This document shows positions 27,462 to 37,045 of a stretch of DNA of 64,000 bases, piece after piece. Under the pieces are notes generated by a model that worked only from the letters and a program-made list of their open reading frames with translations, ran no database searches and was not told the DNA's origin. The stretch covers positions 291,178 through 355,177 of the forward strand of contig NZ_AP018227.1 of the NCBI RefSeq assembly GCF_002368095.1. The letters run 5' to 3'. Positions within the stretch are counted from its first letter, which is position 1. Every line of letters starts with the position of its first letter. Made by a program: the position numbers and the translations under genes. This DNA comes from Calothrix parasitica NIES-267 (GTDB taxonomy: Bacteria > Cyanobacteriota > Cyanobacteriia > Cyanobacteriales > Nostocaceae).

Positions 27462-27484
27462 GAGACGTAGCAGTGCTACGTCTC
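27462..27484. repeat. 23-bp palindromic repeat, copy 3
   Basis: Identical to 17842-17864 and 24025-24047. It is the main recognisable item in the 27400-27872 gap, which otherwise is AT-rich leader for the next gene. Confidence 0.85.
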
Positions 27485-27872
27485 TACAAGGGTTTTATAT
27501 CCACCACAAAATATTGCAAAATTAATTTAAGATTTCGTTAGGGTAGAGAGTAGGGAACAGCGATATTATTCACTAGTAAATATACAAAAATATACAAATA
27601 GTTGTATGGCATTAAATCCAGAAGCACGGTAATTTTAAACCTGAAGTTTAATTTGACGTATTGACAAATAGATGACAACTATTAATTTGCTAAATCTTAA
27701 TTAAGTGCTGTCATCACGATAAATTAAAGTTTTTATATATATTGATCTGGATGTTGGTAAAATCAACGAGGCAAATAACCCAATCTTCAGTTACAAGAGT
27801 AATGTTACCTTTGTTACTTAGGTGGCTGCCGTTTGTTTTACGTTGTGTCCAGGTCTCCATTTACCTGTTATT

Positions 27873-29858
27873 ATGCCTGCTAAATATTTTTTATTCCCAA
27901 ATAGTTATAAATACTGTCAGTGGTTAAGTTTTGCGGTTTTATCTAGTATTGCTTTAACAAAACCTACCTACGCTGAAGAAATAAATCTTACACAGAGTTT
28001 TTCACAAAATTATAAAGAATCATCAGATTTAACTTCAAAAGCCATAAAGTTAAACAACGCTATTCAAAAAAATCGCTTAAAAAAGCATGTAAATTCGACT
28101 TTACCAATCTCGAAGAATCTAGCTTCCCAATTAATCTCCGAACAATCTATAGATAGAGATATTTTGTGGAGATATCCACAAACTATTTCCCAAGCACCAC
28201 AACCTGACCGAGATTCACCTCAAGACACCACGAAACCTCCATCAGAACGTCAGCTTCCAGAGCCAAATATACCTAGATTACCACCACCGGAAGACCTATT
28301 AGAACCAAACGGTTCACCTATTACACCCGAAACTATTCCATCGGGAGAACTTCCTCAGAAAATTACTATAGATAAAATTGAAGTTAAAGGTAGTACGGTT
28401 TTTAGCGAGGAAGATTTTGATAAAATTACCGCACCTTATACAAAGCGTCCCATAACATTTGCCGAACTTTTACAATTGCGATCGCAATTGACGCAGCTGT
28501 ACCTAGATAAAGGATATATCACCAGCGGGGCTTTTATTCCCACCCAGAAATTTGAAGATGGTACGGTTGAAATTGAAATAATAGAAGGTGAACTAGAAGA
28601 TATCAAAGTCACTGGAAACGGTAGGTTAAATTCCGGGTATATTCGTTCTCGTATCAAAAAAGGTGCTAGAAAACCTCTTAATCGTGAAAAGCTGCTCGAA
28701 TCGTTACAGTTATTGCAGCTCAATCCTTTAATAGACAAACTTTCTGCTGAACTTTCTGCTGGAACTCGACCCGGAGAAAGTCTATTAGAGCTAAAAATTA
28801 CAGAAACTAAAACATTTAACACTCAATTAAGCTTGGATAACGGACGTTCTCCAGCAGTAGGTAGTTTTCGTCGTCAAATCCAGGTAAGTGAAGCAAATTT
28901 ATTTGGATGGGGTGATAGTATCAGTGGTGGCTACAGTAACACTGATGGTAGCAACGCTTTTGATTTCAATTACACTTTACCCATAAACCCTCGCAACGGA
29001 ACTTTATCCTTCAGCTACGGTACTTCTGATAGCGATGTAATTGAAAGTCCGTTCAACGTCCTTGATATTCAATCCAAGTCAAATTACTATGAACTATCGC
29101 TACGTCAACCCATAGTAGAAACACTCAACAAAGAACTTGCAGTAGGTATAACAGCCAGTCGTAGAGAAAGTAAAGCAAGTTTGTTTAATGGTGAAATTCC
29201 CTTCCCCAACTCACCAGGTGCAGACGAAGATGGAAGAACCCGTATCAGCGCAGTTCGTTTCTTCCAAGAATGGACAAATCGTAGTAGCAGTCAGGTTTTC
29301 GCTTTACGTTCTCAGTTTAGCGTTGGATTAGATGCTCTTGATTCCACAATCAACGACTCATCCCCCGATAGTCGTTTTTACGCTTGGAGAGGACAAGCAC
29401 AATGGGTGCGACTTTTAGCACGAGATACATTATTCTTATTACGAGGTGACGTACAGTTCGCAGACAGACCCTTAGTTCCTTTAGAACAAATTGGAATCGG
29501 CGGACAAGAAAGTGTTAGAGGATACCGTCAAGATGCTTTACTGACAGATAACGCTGTTTTCGCATCAGCCGAAGTCAGGTTTCCCGTTGCTCGTTTTCCA
29601 GGAGAAAACAACCTTTTACAAGTTGCTCCCTTTATAGACTTTGGTACAGCTTGGAATCGAGGAGGTAGAGATGATTCTAACGGAGGAGAAAGTGAAACCG
29701 AAACTTTATTATCTCTAGGTCTAGGATTGCGTCTGCAACTACAAGAAAGACTCACCGCTCGCTTTGATTGGGGGATTCCCTTAATTACAGTCGAGGGAGA
29801 CAAAGACACCTTACAAGAAAATGGTTTGTACTTTTCCGTAATTTATAATCCGTTTTGA
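27873..29858 (+). CDS. Two-partner-secretion outer-membrane transporter (ShlB/FhaC family)
   Basis: About 661 residues from the ATG at 27873. That start gives a normal signal peptide ending PTYAEE; the frame is also open from GTG 27822. A Pro-rich linker (about 115-160) leads to a POTRA domain (about 163-240: ITIDKIEVKGSTVFSEEDF) and a second POTRA-like region (about 240-310). A 16-strand barrel follows, with the conserved GGQESVRGYRQDALLTDN loop and a terminal aromatic ending VIYNPF. It exports a large TpsA adhesin or toxin, or a cyanobacterial equivalent. No TpsA gene is next to it, so the partner is elsewhere or lost. Confidence 0.9.
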   Translation: MPAKYFLFPNSYKYCQWLSFAVLSSIALTKPTYAEEINLTQSFSQNYKESSDLTSKAIKLNNAIQKNRLKKHVNSTLPISKNLASQLISEQSIDRDILWRYPQTISQAPQPDRDSPQDTTKPPSERQLPEPNIPRLPPPEDLLEPNGSPITPETIPSGELPQKITIDKIEVKGSTVFSEEDFDKITAPYTKRPITFAELLQLRSQLTQLYLDKGYITSGAFIPTQKFEDGTVEIEIIEGELEDIKVTGNGRLNSGYIRSRIKKGARKPLNREKLLESLQLLQLNPLIDKLSAELSAGTRPGESLLELKITETKTFNTQLSLDNGRSPAVGSFRRQIQVSEANLFGWGDSISGGYSNTDGSNAFDFNYTLPINPRNGTLSFSYGTSDSDVIESPFNVLDIQSKSNYYELSLRQPIVETLNKELAVGITASRRESKASLFNGEIPFPNSPGADEDGRTRISAVRFFQEWTNRSSSQVFALRSQFSVGLDALDSTINDSSPDSRFYAWRGQAQWVRLLARDTLFLLRGDVQFADRPLVPLEQIGIGGQESVRGYRQDALLTDNAVFASAEVRFPVARFPGENNLLQVAPFIDFGTAWNRGGRDDSNGGESETETLLSLGLGLRLQLQERLTARFDWGIPLITVEGDKDTLQENGLYFSVIYNPF

Positions 29859-30154
29859 GAAGTTAAGAGTGAGGAGTTAAGAGTTAAGAGATTGGATACT
29901 ATATAAGAATATTTAACCTTAGACCTTTAACCTTTAACCAATCCTTGATTTTTAGAAAAAAGCTAGCATAAGTAAAGCAACTAATATTTCCTCATCTGAA
30001 AAGATAATTCTTTAGATGGGGAATATTTATTCTAGGAAGTAAAAAAGCAGATTCAATTAATCCAAAATCCGTCTTGAAAAGTTTAAGGGGAAGAACATCT
30101 CCCCCAACTTTCCGCAAAATCTAACATCCAAAATCTAAAATCTAAAATCCAACT
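29859..30154. other. Intergenic repeats
   Basis: GAAGTTAAGAGTGAGGAGTTAAGAG heptamers at about 29859-29893, CCTTTAACC heptamers at about 29917-29942, an AAGGGGAAGAACATCTCCCCC hairpin at about 30088-30108, and ATCCAAAATCTAAAATC repeats directly before the next gene. Confidence 0.6.
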
Positions 30155-30886
30155 ATGGACTTAAAATCTTTAGAAACAAAACTAAACACCAGCGTAGACC
30201 GTATAGGAATATGGTGGTTAATCGGCGCTGCTGTAGCTACGATTGTACTATGGCAAGTACCATACGGGCATTATATTTTATACCCATTTTCTATCCTAGC
30301 TACTTGGTTTCACGAAATGGGTCATGGTTTAGCAGCCATACTTTTAGGAGGAGATTTTCGGAAACTAGAAATCTTTGCTAATGGTTCTGGTAGAGCTACT
30401 TATACTTATAGTGGTAATTTATTTTTAGGACGAATTGGTCGTGCTATAGTAGCTGCTGCTGGACTTTTAGGACCACCAATTGCAGGTGCTATATTAATTT
30501 TGGCATCGCGCAGTTTCAAAACAGCTAGCATTAGTTTAAAAATATTAGGTGGATTTCTATTATTTTCGGTACTAATATGGGTGCGTTCCTTGTTCGGAAT
30601 AGTAGCAATTTTGCTTTTAGGTTTAATCATCCTTGGTATTGGTATTAAAGGAAATCGCTGGTTTCAAGGATTTAGCATTCAATTTTTAGGAGTTCAAGCC
30701 TGTATAAGTACTTACAATCAGCTTGATTATTTATTTAGTCCCACTGCAGGTCCTCTAGGAATTTCCGATACGGCACAAATACAACGGGCATTGATTATAT
30801 TTCCTTACTGGTTTTGGGGTGGATTAATCGCAGTTGCTTCCCTTGTTATTCTCGTACAAAGTTTACGAATCGCTTATAAACAGTGA
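30155..30886 (+). CDS. M50-type membrane metallopeptidase
   Basis: 243 residues with about five to six membrane helices. The zinc motif HEMGHGLAAILLGGDF lies at the end of the second helix (about 52-67), in the layout of the M50B-like peptidases. A possible third ligand region is the later QLDYLF segment, but the typical NPDG motif of S2P is not seen, so peptidase activity is likely but not certain. The substrate is unknown. Confidence 0.8.
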   Translation: MDLKSLETKLNTSVDRIGIWWLIGAAVATIVLWQVPYGHYILYPFSILATWFHEMGHGLAAILLGGDFRKLEIFANGSGRATYTYSGNLFLGRIGRAIVAAAGLLGPPIAGAILILASRSFKTASISLKILGGFLLFSVLIWVRSLFGIVAILLLGLIILGIGIKGNRWFQGFSIQFLGVQACISTYNQLDYLFSPTAGPLGISDTAQIQRALIIFPYWFWGGLIAVASLVILVQSLRIAYKQ

Positions 30887-31006
30887 ACAGTTGTTCATCC
30901 GGAGGATGTGGATCATCAGTGAGCAGTTATCAGTTATCAGCGACCAATGTTTAGTGAATCTTCGGAAATGTAAATTGCTTCTACTTGCTACTTTCTATTT
31001 TCAACA

Positions 31007-32023
31007 CTAATTGCTTGAATAGGGGGCTAGGGCTAGGTTTTTGTTGCCATTAAGAAGAACGCTGTCGCAAAGTTTAAGCAGCTCTAACTCAGTCTTTGTC
31101 TTTCGCATCAACCGGAGGAAATTACCTTCAGCGTCAACAAAAAGTGCTATGTAGTTTAGGTACATTTTCAGGTGTCCCGCACGCGCTCGTGGTGGTGTTT
31201 TTACTGCTTCGGGAGTTTGACGTAAACGGTCAATATATTCGCGTACTTCGACTAGGGGAACGGGTGAAATCGGCTCCGACCGCAAAGACTGCTTAATTTG
31301 ATTAAAAATCCAAGGATTTCCGATAGCCCAGCGTCCCACCATCACACCTGCTGCTCCTGTTTGAGAAAGTACTTTGAGAGCAGTTGCAGCAGAGTCAATA
31401 TTACCATTAGCAAGCACCGGACAATTGACTCCTTTGACTGCTTGACTAATTAAATCGTATTTTACTTCCCCGTGATATCTATCTTTTACCGTGCGACCGT
31501 GCAAGCTCAGTAAGTCAATATTATGGCGATTAATTACATCTAAAATTTCTTCAAAGGTATCTGTATTATCAAAGCCTATACGCATCTTCACCGTTAAAGG
31601 TCGGTCGCTTACAGCAGAACGCAGTTCTCCCAAAATCCGATTCACTTTTTCAGGCTCTCGCAGCAATCCACCCCCAACATTTTTGCGATAAACTCTAGGT
31701 GCAGGACAACCCATATTCAAGTCAATTCCAGCAATATTATATTGACAGAGTTCCTGCGCTGTTCTGACTAAATCTGGAATACTTTCGCCAATCATTTGAG
31801 CAAAAACCGGACGACCCGTATCATTTTCGGTGATTGAAGCCAAAATCTTCAGATTGAGTCGCGAGTCGTCACGGACGCGAAAATATTCGGTAAAGAAATA
31901 GTCAGGACTACCGTAGTGAGCAAGAATTTTCATAAACCAGAGGTTTGTCACATCCTGCATCGGTGCAAGAGCAGTGAGAGGTAAGTCTGGATAAAGCGAT
32001 TGGGGAAGCGATACCTGAGACAT
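31007..32023 (-). CDS. dus: tRNA-dihydrouridine synthase family enzyme
   Basis: 338 residues. FMN-dependent reduction of uridine in tRNA. Motifs: ALAPMQDVTNLWFM, FAQMIGESIPDL, GIDLNMGCPAPRVYRKNVGGGLLR (catalytic Cys), VKMRIGFD, LSLHGRTVKDRYHGEV and ANGNIDSAATA ... VMVGRWAIGNPWIF for the phosphate of FMN. The MQDV N-terminal variant and the VYRKN loop suggest a Dus subgroup different from DusA; the target uridine cannot be told. Confidence 0.92.
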   Translation of the reverse strand: MSQVSLPQSLYPDLPLTALAPMQDVTNLWFMKILAHYGSPDYFFTEYFRVRDDSRLNLKILASITENDTGRPVFAQMIGESIPDLVRTAQELCQYNIAGIDLNMGCPAPRVYRKNVGGGLLREPEKVNRILGELRSAVSDRPLTVKMRIGFDNTDTFEEILDVINRHNIDLLSLHGRTVKDRYHGEVKYDLISQAVKGVNCPVLANGNIDSAATALKVLSQTGAAGVMVGRWAIGNPWIFNQIKQSLRSEPISPVPLVEVREYIDRLRQTPEAVKTPPRARAGHLKMYLNYIALFVDAEGNFLRLMRKTKTELELLKLCDSVLLNGNKNLALAPYSSN

Positions 32024-32065
32024 AGAATAGCAAAGCAGGTCAATGACAATTACGATAACGATATT

Positions 32066-32467
32066 TTAGTTCGGTTGACTGGAACGAACTTCGATATCTT
32101 CAAGTGTTTGCAACAAAAGACGCTTAGCTTGCATCTCCCAACCCAATTTCTGAATTTTAATAGCAGCAAAAGTACCACCGATAGCAGCCAACAAACCAAT
32201 TGGTTGATGAAGTGAAATTCCTAGCAACAAACCCAAGCCACCAATTCCCCAAAACGGTAAAGCTACTGTTTGTCGCTGTTCTTCAATAATTTTATTTATT
32301 TCACCCGAAGGCATTTCGGTCAATAATGCTTCTTTTACCTTTCGCTGTTCAGCCATTGGCAAAGCTAAACAAATCTTTCGTCGCAGTTTTTCAATTTTGC
32401 GAGCATCAGTGCTGTATTCGGTGAGTTCATCAAGAGTCATTGATAATAAACGTTTTAATTGTTCCAT
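32066..32467 (-). CDS. Small membrane-associated hypothetical protein
   Basis: 133 residues. A charged helical N-terminal half (about 1-65, with MTLDELTEYSTDARKIEKLRRK) is followed by a hydrophobic hairpin (about 70-105, FWGIGGLGLLLGISLHQPIGLLAAIGGTFAAI) and an amphipathic tail. No family recognised. It lies 43 bp upstream of dus on the same strand and could be its operon partner. Confidence 0.65.
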   Translation of the reverse strand: MEQLKRLLSMTLDELTEYSTDARKIEKLRRKICLALPMAEQRKVKEALLTEMPSGEINKIIEEQRQTVALPFWGIGGLGLLLGISLHQPIGLLAAIGGTFAAIKIQKLGWEMQAKRLLLQTLEDIEVRSSQPN

Positions 32468-32647
32468 TATTAAAAAACTATTTAATGTTGTATAGATATC
32501 TTATCGGTTCTGTTGAGCAAAGGGAATTATTAATTGAGCTTAACTTAGCAGTAGTTAATCCCCGCTCATTTAAACGGGGAGAACCTCAACGAACTAAATC
32601 AAGACTGTATTATCTTTTTGACTGATAACTGATAACTGCTAACTGAT

Positions 32648-33235
32648 TCACCCAAAAGGTTGTCCCCAAAGTTTCCAGTTTTCTTTATTAAAAGGAGACC
32701 TCCATTTCTGAATTAGCTCTAGTTCTAATTTTTGCCTGGGTCGGGTTAAATTCGGAGCATCCCACCAAAAAGCAATATTAACTGCTGTCCTTAAGCCGTA
32801 TTGATAATGCAAGTCCTGATACTTTTCAATGTAACGTTTGCAATCATGTATACCTTTCCATCTGTGATTCGATTTACAGGTTTCTCCAACATATAAAAGT
32901 AAGTCAGCAGCCATATCTATCACAAAGTAAAGACAAGCTTGACCGGGACTATCTGCTGGTATTCTGTAAAATGACAGCGAACAAGGTTTCAATTCAAACG
33001 GGTCGATTGTATCTGGGTCAACATGTGCAGCAGACACTTCAAATAAAGCACCCTGTAGCACTGGTTCTTTTGTTCTCACTTGTTGTTGATGGGCGGATAT
33101 TTGCTTTTTCCACTTTGTTAAAGCTTTCACATCCATTAACAACACGGGAGTTCTACTGACTGTTTTAGAGTCAATCTCCGACAGTGAGAACAAATCAAGC
33201 TGATTCGTTTTCACAAGCATTCCCATAGCATGCAA
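32648..33235 (-). CDS. GIY-YIG-fold nuclease-like protein
   Basis: 195 residues. The C-terminal half shows the GIY-YIG order: ACLYFVIDM ... LLLYVGET (the first Tyr and second Tyr strands), then a basic RWKGIHDCKRYIEKY, and ELELIQKWRSPFNKENW with the Glu that binds metal. The N-terminal 80 residues are not recognised. Three in-frame ATG codons (33235, 33226, 33220) are possible. Related cyanobacterial proteins are of unknown function; nuclease activity is inferred from the fold. Confidence 0.75.
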   Translation of the reverse strand: MHAMGMLVKTNQLDLFSLSEIDSKTVSRTPVLLMDVKALTKWKKQISAHQQQVRTKEPVLQGALFEVSAAHVDPDTIDPFELKPCSLSFYRIPADSPGQACLYFVIDMAADLLLYVGETCKSNHRWKGIHDCKRYIEKYQDLHYQYGLRTAVNIAFWWDAPNLTRPRQKLELELIQKWRSPFNKENWKLWGQPFG

Positions 33236-33397
33236 CTTGGGAATCCTATCACTTATTTGTAATTAATCACACATTAAATTTAGTCTTAATGTTTACATTG
33301 TATTTAAATTTGTGAGAGAAAATAGATTGAAGGTTTGTAGTCGGGACTTTAGTCCTTGCATCAAAGTGCTAAAGCACTTACTACGAACTTAGAATAA

Positions 33398-34150
33398 TCA
33401 ACGTATATCCTCATAAAAACGCTTAAGATAGTTAGTATCAACACCTATCCCCCACAGAAAACCGATATATAAATAGATTGCATTAGCTTTCAAACTACCC
33501 CAACGTGCTACTCGACGGTCTGAACTTTGCACTACACGGTTTACTAAAAATATTCTTCCTTTTCGTGCAATCCTTCGACATAAATCTCCATCTTCCATAA
33601 TCGGTAAAGCTTCATCGAAACCATCGCAATCCCAGAATTCATCCCGACGACAAAACATTACCTGGTCTCCAAATAACAAGCGTAAACCTTTAAGAAACAT
33701 GTAAGGTTTAAATAGCAACGGCGCGTAATAAGTTTTAAGATAATTGTGCAGTGAAGTAACCCAGCGAGTAGTTTGAGAACCAGTCATTAAAGAAATAAAT
33801 CCACCACAAACAATAGTTGGGTCGGCTAAAGTTTTATCGATTAAATTTACGACATCATCGGGTACAGTAGTATCTGCATGAAGAAAGCATAAAATATCCC
33901 CACTCGCTTCTTTTGCTCCATAATTCATTTGTACCGAACGTCCGGGATAGTAACTAAGTATTTTAGTTTTTATCTTTGGTGAAAAATACTCAAAAGAAGA
34001 TGTTGCAATTTTCACCGTTTCATCTTCGCTACCACCATCAACAACTATAATTTCTTTGGGTGCTGGTGAAAGCAAAGTCAGTTGACGCAAAGTTCTAACC
34101 AAGCTGTTTTCTTCATTTAAAGCTGGAATAATTATCGAAACTGAAGACAT
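33398..34150 (-). CDS. Glycosyltransferase, arsenosugar-type (TIGR04283-like)
   Basis: 250 residues, a GT-A family 2 enzyme: SIIIPALNEENSL, VVDGGSEDET, FLHADTTVP (metal-binding acidic motif), LFGDQVMFCRR and PIMEDGDLCRR. The full-length pattern, including GRSVQMNYGAKEASGD and the end YLYIGFLWGIGVD, matches the TIGR04283 family assigned to arsenosugar biosynthesis. The closely placed rhodanese gene upstream on the same strand is consistent with an operon. Activity on arsenicals is taken from the family name, not shown here. Confidence 0.87.
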   Translation of the reverse strand: MSSVSIIIPALNEENSLVRTLRQLTLLSPAPKEIIVVDGGSEDETVKIATSSFEYFSPKIKTKILSYYPGRSVQMNYGAKEASGDILCFLHADTTVPDDVVNLIDKTLADPTIVCGGFISLMTGSQTTRWVTSLHNYLKTYYAPLLFKPYMFLKGLRLLFGDQVMFCRRDEFWDCDGFDEALPIMEDGDLCRRIARKGRIFLVNRVVQSSDRRVARWGSLKANAIYLYIGFLWGIGVDTNYLKRFYEDIR

Positions 34151-34271
34151 CGGTTATGAGTGAGGAGTTAGGAATTAGGAGCTATTAGATTTTAGATTTT
34201 GGATTTTGAAAGTTAGGAGTTATGAATTATTAAGTGAACTGGATTACCAATTACTAATTCCCAATTTTCTA

Positions 34272-34712
34272 CTAATAATGATACTTTGATTTGAGCAATT
34301 TTCCCCACAAAAAATTATAGGGGTGGACAATTTCGACTTGATGCTTGTCTTTAAATATTGCTTCCCCCTGGTTAGTCCATTCAAAAATACCACCGCTCAA
34401 ATTAAAAACATTCTGATATCCCGCTTTTTGAAGCCGCTGAACTAACTTAGCGCTACGATAGCCCACAGAACAGTAAACCACGATGCTTGTCTTTAAAGGA
34501 ACTTCCGGAAGTACTGCGATATCTGAATCATTCACTTCAATCAATTGTGCCGATTTTAGATGACTAACTGCATATTCTTCTTGGGAGCGTGCATCTAGAA
34601 CTAGTGGAATTGATGAACTTTTCTCATTCAACCATTGTCTAAATTGAGAAATATTAACTGATTTTACATTAGGAAAATTAAGCTTTAGCAGCAGTTCGAG
34701 CAGGTAGAACAT
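34272..34712 (-). CDS. Rhodanese-like sulfurtransferase
   Basis: 146 residues. A single rhodanese domain: PLVLDARSQEEYAVSHL and the active-site loop VVYCSVGYRSAKL (Cys-81), then FNLSGGIFEW. The CxxGxRS loop is that of active single-domain rhodaneses. It precedes the arsenosugar-type glycosyltransferase by 121 bp on the same strand. The sulfur acceptor is unknown. Confidence 0.88.
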   Translation of the reverse strand: MFYLLELLLKLNFPNVKSVNISQFRQWLNEKSSSIPLVLDARSQEEYAVSHLKSAQLIEVNDSDIAVLPEVPLKTSIVVYCSVGYRSAKLVQRLQKAGYQNVFNLSGGIFEWTNQGEAIFKDKHQVEIVHPYNFLWGKLLKSKYHY

Positions 34713-35268
34713 TGCAACGGTACAGTTAAATAGCTATATAAAGGAATTGTAAGTAATCATGCAAATTAATTTAAAATTTCCATTTCCTTTAGATAAGGAT
34801 GATTAACGAGAAAAATTTCTATCGAAAAAATAAAGAAAAGATAATAATTAAGTATTTTTAACTATATTTTACTCAAAACTGACTATCTTTTTACATATGC
34901 TTCATCAATCTTGTGTATATTAAGTGCATAATTAATAGAACTTACTAGATTAAGGTTATCTGAAATAAATTCATATATCGGTACATAAGTATAAGTCTTG
35001 TTATACGAATAATTCATTGTGTAACAGAGACAGAATTTGGTGCTTTACTAATTAATTGTTTGAGCAGTTTTTGAGTAAACCTATTACTAAGTTTTGGAAT
35101 ATAGAAAATAAATCAATATATCAGGATCGGAAATTTATAGTTTCTACCACTGTAAAAAGTTGCGAAACAGATACAGTTAAAAAACTCAACTTTAGTAATA
35201 AATATATTTACAAACTCCTTAATCAATTGTGAATTAATTATTTATTACCCTCTTAAGGAATCACACAC
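34713..35268. other. Intergenic region, no gene seen
   Basis: 556 bp of AT-rich DNA between divergent genes. No repeat family or structured RNA was recognised. Promoters for the rhodanese (minus) and the PEP-CTERM gene (plus) must lie here. Confidence 0.5.
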
Positions 35269-35901
35269 ATGTCTGTTACAACTATTCTGAAAAGACTTTC
35301 TATTGCTACTGCTGGAGCTACAACTATTGCTTTAGCAACAGCATCAGCAGCATCAGCAGCATCAATCACATTTGATTTTAGCGGTAATGGTGGAAAACAG
35401 CAGTCATTTAATCTGGTTGAAGATGGTTTAAGCGTAACTGCAACCGGACAAATAGTTAATGGTACTTCTCGCGATGTTTTTCAAGGTGCAAGTGGGTTTG
35501 GTGTCTTTGAAGGAGGAACGGAAAATACACAAATTGATGGCAAGGGTGCTAATTTTAAAGAAACTCTTAATCTCAGCTTTGATAATTTAGTGACTCTACT
35601 TTCTGCCACTTTCACTAACGTTGAGAGTGGTGATGAGTTTAAATTGTTTGTCGATGGAAATCAACTTGTTTCCGATACTCAAATCCCTGGTAGTGGAATT
35701 TTTGACTTTACTTTATCTAATCCGACAGGAACAGTTTTAGGTTTTAGTGTGGGTGAAGATGCTGATAATGATTACTTTTTGAAGAGTGTAGAAGTTCAGA
35801 AAGTTCCCGAACCTACTTCTATTCTAGGTTCGCTATTGGTAAGTGGATTTGGTGCTATGTTCTACAAAAAGCGTAAAAAGCAGTCCGATATCGTAGCGTA
35901 A
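35269..35901 (+). CDS. PEP-CTERM sorted exported protein
   Basis: 210 residues. The signal peptide is about residues 1-33 (ATAGATTIALATASAASAAS, with a run of AGC/GCA codons). The beta-rich body has a typical TFDFSGNGG start. C-terminal KVPEPTSILGSLLVSGFGAMF followed by KKRKK gives the canonical V-P-E-P motif, hydrophobic helix and basic tail. It would be cut by an exosortase and placed on the surface or in the matrix. A good ribosome-binding site (TTAAGGAATC) precedes the ATG. Confidence 0.88.
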   Translation: MSVTTILKRLSIATAGATTIALATASAASAASITFDFSGNGGKQQSFNLVEDGLSVTATGQIVNGTSRDVFQGASGFGVFEGGTENTQIDGKGANFKETLNLSFDNLVTLLSATFTNVESGDEFKLFVDGNQLVSDTQIPGSGIFDFTLSNPTGTVLGFSVGEDADNDYFLKSVEVQKVPEPTSILGSLLVSGFGAMFYKKRKKQSDIVA

Positions 35902-36293
35902 ATAAATACGAATATACCCGTTTGTTACGAGTAGATTATTTTAAATCCGGTTTCTTAATGGAACTGGGTTTTTCTTTTACTCAAAAAATCTGTGAAATGG
36001 AATTTAGGAGGGCTGATTGCAGGTGCTTTATTCATCACAATTTGGCGTAATACTGTTTGGGCTAGACGCTTTTAGGGGATAGGGAGTAGCGAGTAAAGAG
36101 TAAAGAGTAACAACTATGAATGAACAGTTAATCAGCAACGCCATAAAATATTGTTAATAATTTACTACCACTTACTACTTGCTACTTACCACTCCTCACC
36201 TTTGTAGTGCCTTCCACACTCGCATATTTAGGCACAATGTATTTAAAATGTTAAGGAAAGTTAAGATGTTTTCACTTATAAGAGCTATAAACA

Positions 36294-36947
36294 ATGGGAT
36301 TATTTGGACTTGGAAAAAAGTTGACTGTACCTACTCCAGAAGAAGCTTTACCGGGAAGAGCTTCCGAAATGCGGGTACCTGAGAAGCATTACGTTAACGG
36401 TAATCCCCTCAAGGCTCCTTTTCCTGAAGGTATGGAAAAAGCTGTGTTTGGTTTAGGATGTTTTTGGGGTGCGGAACGTAAGTTTTGGCAGTTGGATGGA
36501 GTTTATACTACTGCTGTGGGTTATGCTGCTGGTTCAACTCCTAACCCTACATATAAAGAAGTTTGCAGCGGAATGACTGGTCATAATGAAGTTGTACTAG
36601 TTGTATATGACCCAAAAAAAGTTAGTTACGAACAACTTTTAAAAACTTTTTGGGAAAGCCACAATCCTACTCAAGGAATGCGTCAAGGTAATGACACTGG
36701 GACCCAATATCGTTCGGGAATTTACGCTTATTCTGAAGAGCATAAAAAGCTCGCAGAAGCATCAAAAGATTCTTATCAACAAGCTTTGAAGGAAGCAGGT
36801 TATGGGGATATTACTACAGAAATTCTTGATGCTCCCGAATTTTACTACGCTGAAGATTACCATCAGCAGTACCTCGCTAAAAATCCTAATGGTTATTGTG
36901 GATTAGGTGGTACTAATGTTTCTTGTCCCGTTGGTGTAACAAATTAA
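36294..36947 (+). CDS. msrA: Peptide-methionine (S)-S-oxide reductase MsrA, long form
   Basis: 217 residues. N-terminal extension of about 45 residues ([20 protein letters not shown]), then the active site [13 protein letters not shown] (Cys near 56), [39 protein letters not shown], and a C-terminal [14 protein letters not shown] with two resolving cysteines. This three-Cys layout can be recycled by thioredoxin, unlike the short enzyme at 3187-3648. Single-gene unit. Confidence 0.95.
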   Translation: MGLFGLGKKLTVPTPEEALPGRASEMRVPEKHYVNGNPLKAPFPEGMEKAVFGLGCFWGAERKFWQLDGVYTTAVGYAAGSTPNPTYKEVCSGMTGHNEVVLVVYDPKKVSYEQLLKTFWESHNPTQGMRQGNDTGTQYRSGIYAYSEEHKKLAEASKDSYQQALKEAGYGDITTEILDAPEFYYAEDYHQQYLAKNPNGYCGLGGTNVSCPVGVTN

Positions 36948-36957
36948 AGGTTCGTTC

Positions 36958-37045
36958 GTAGTTGCGCTTTAGCGCCAACAGCTGTATAAAGTGGCTCGTA
37001 GTTGTGCTTTAGCGCTCAACATTTTTGGCGCTAAAGCGCAACTAC
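36958..37045. repeat. Inverted repeat, 19-bp perfect arms
   Basis: GTAGTTGCGCTTTAGCGCC at 36958-36976 and its exact complement at 37027-37045, with a third, imperfect copy between (about 36995-37018). It fills the gap between the convergent msrA and rfbB stops and may end both transcripts. The right arm abuts the rfbB stop codon. Confidence 0.75.

Noticed and set aside
35959..36075. Frame reading FLLLKKSVKWNLGGLIAGAL and a short basic end
   Set aside because: It looks like the end of some membrane protein, but it is short, lacks a convincing start and begins inside a palindromic repeat; too weak to call a pseudogene.
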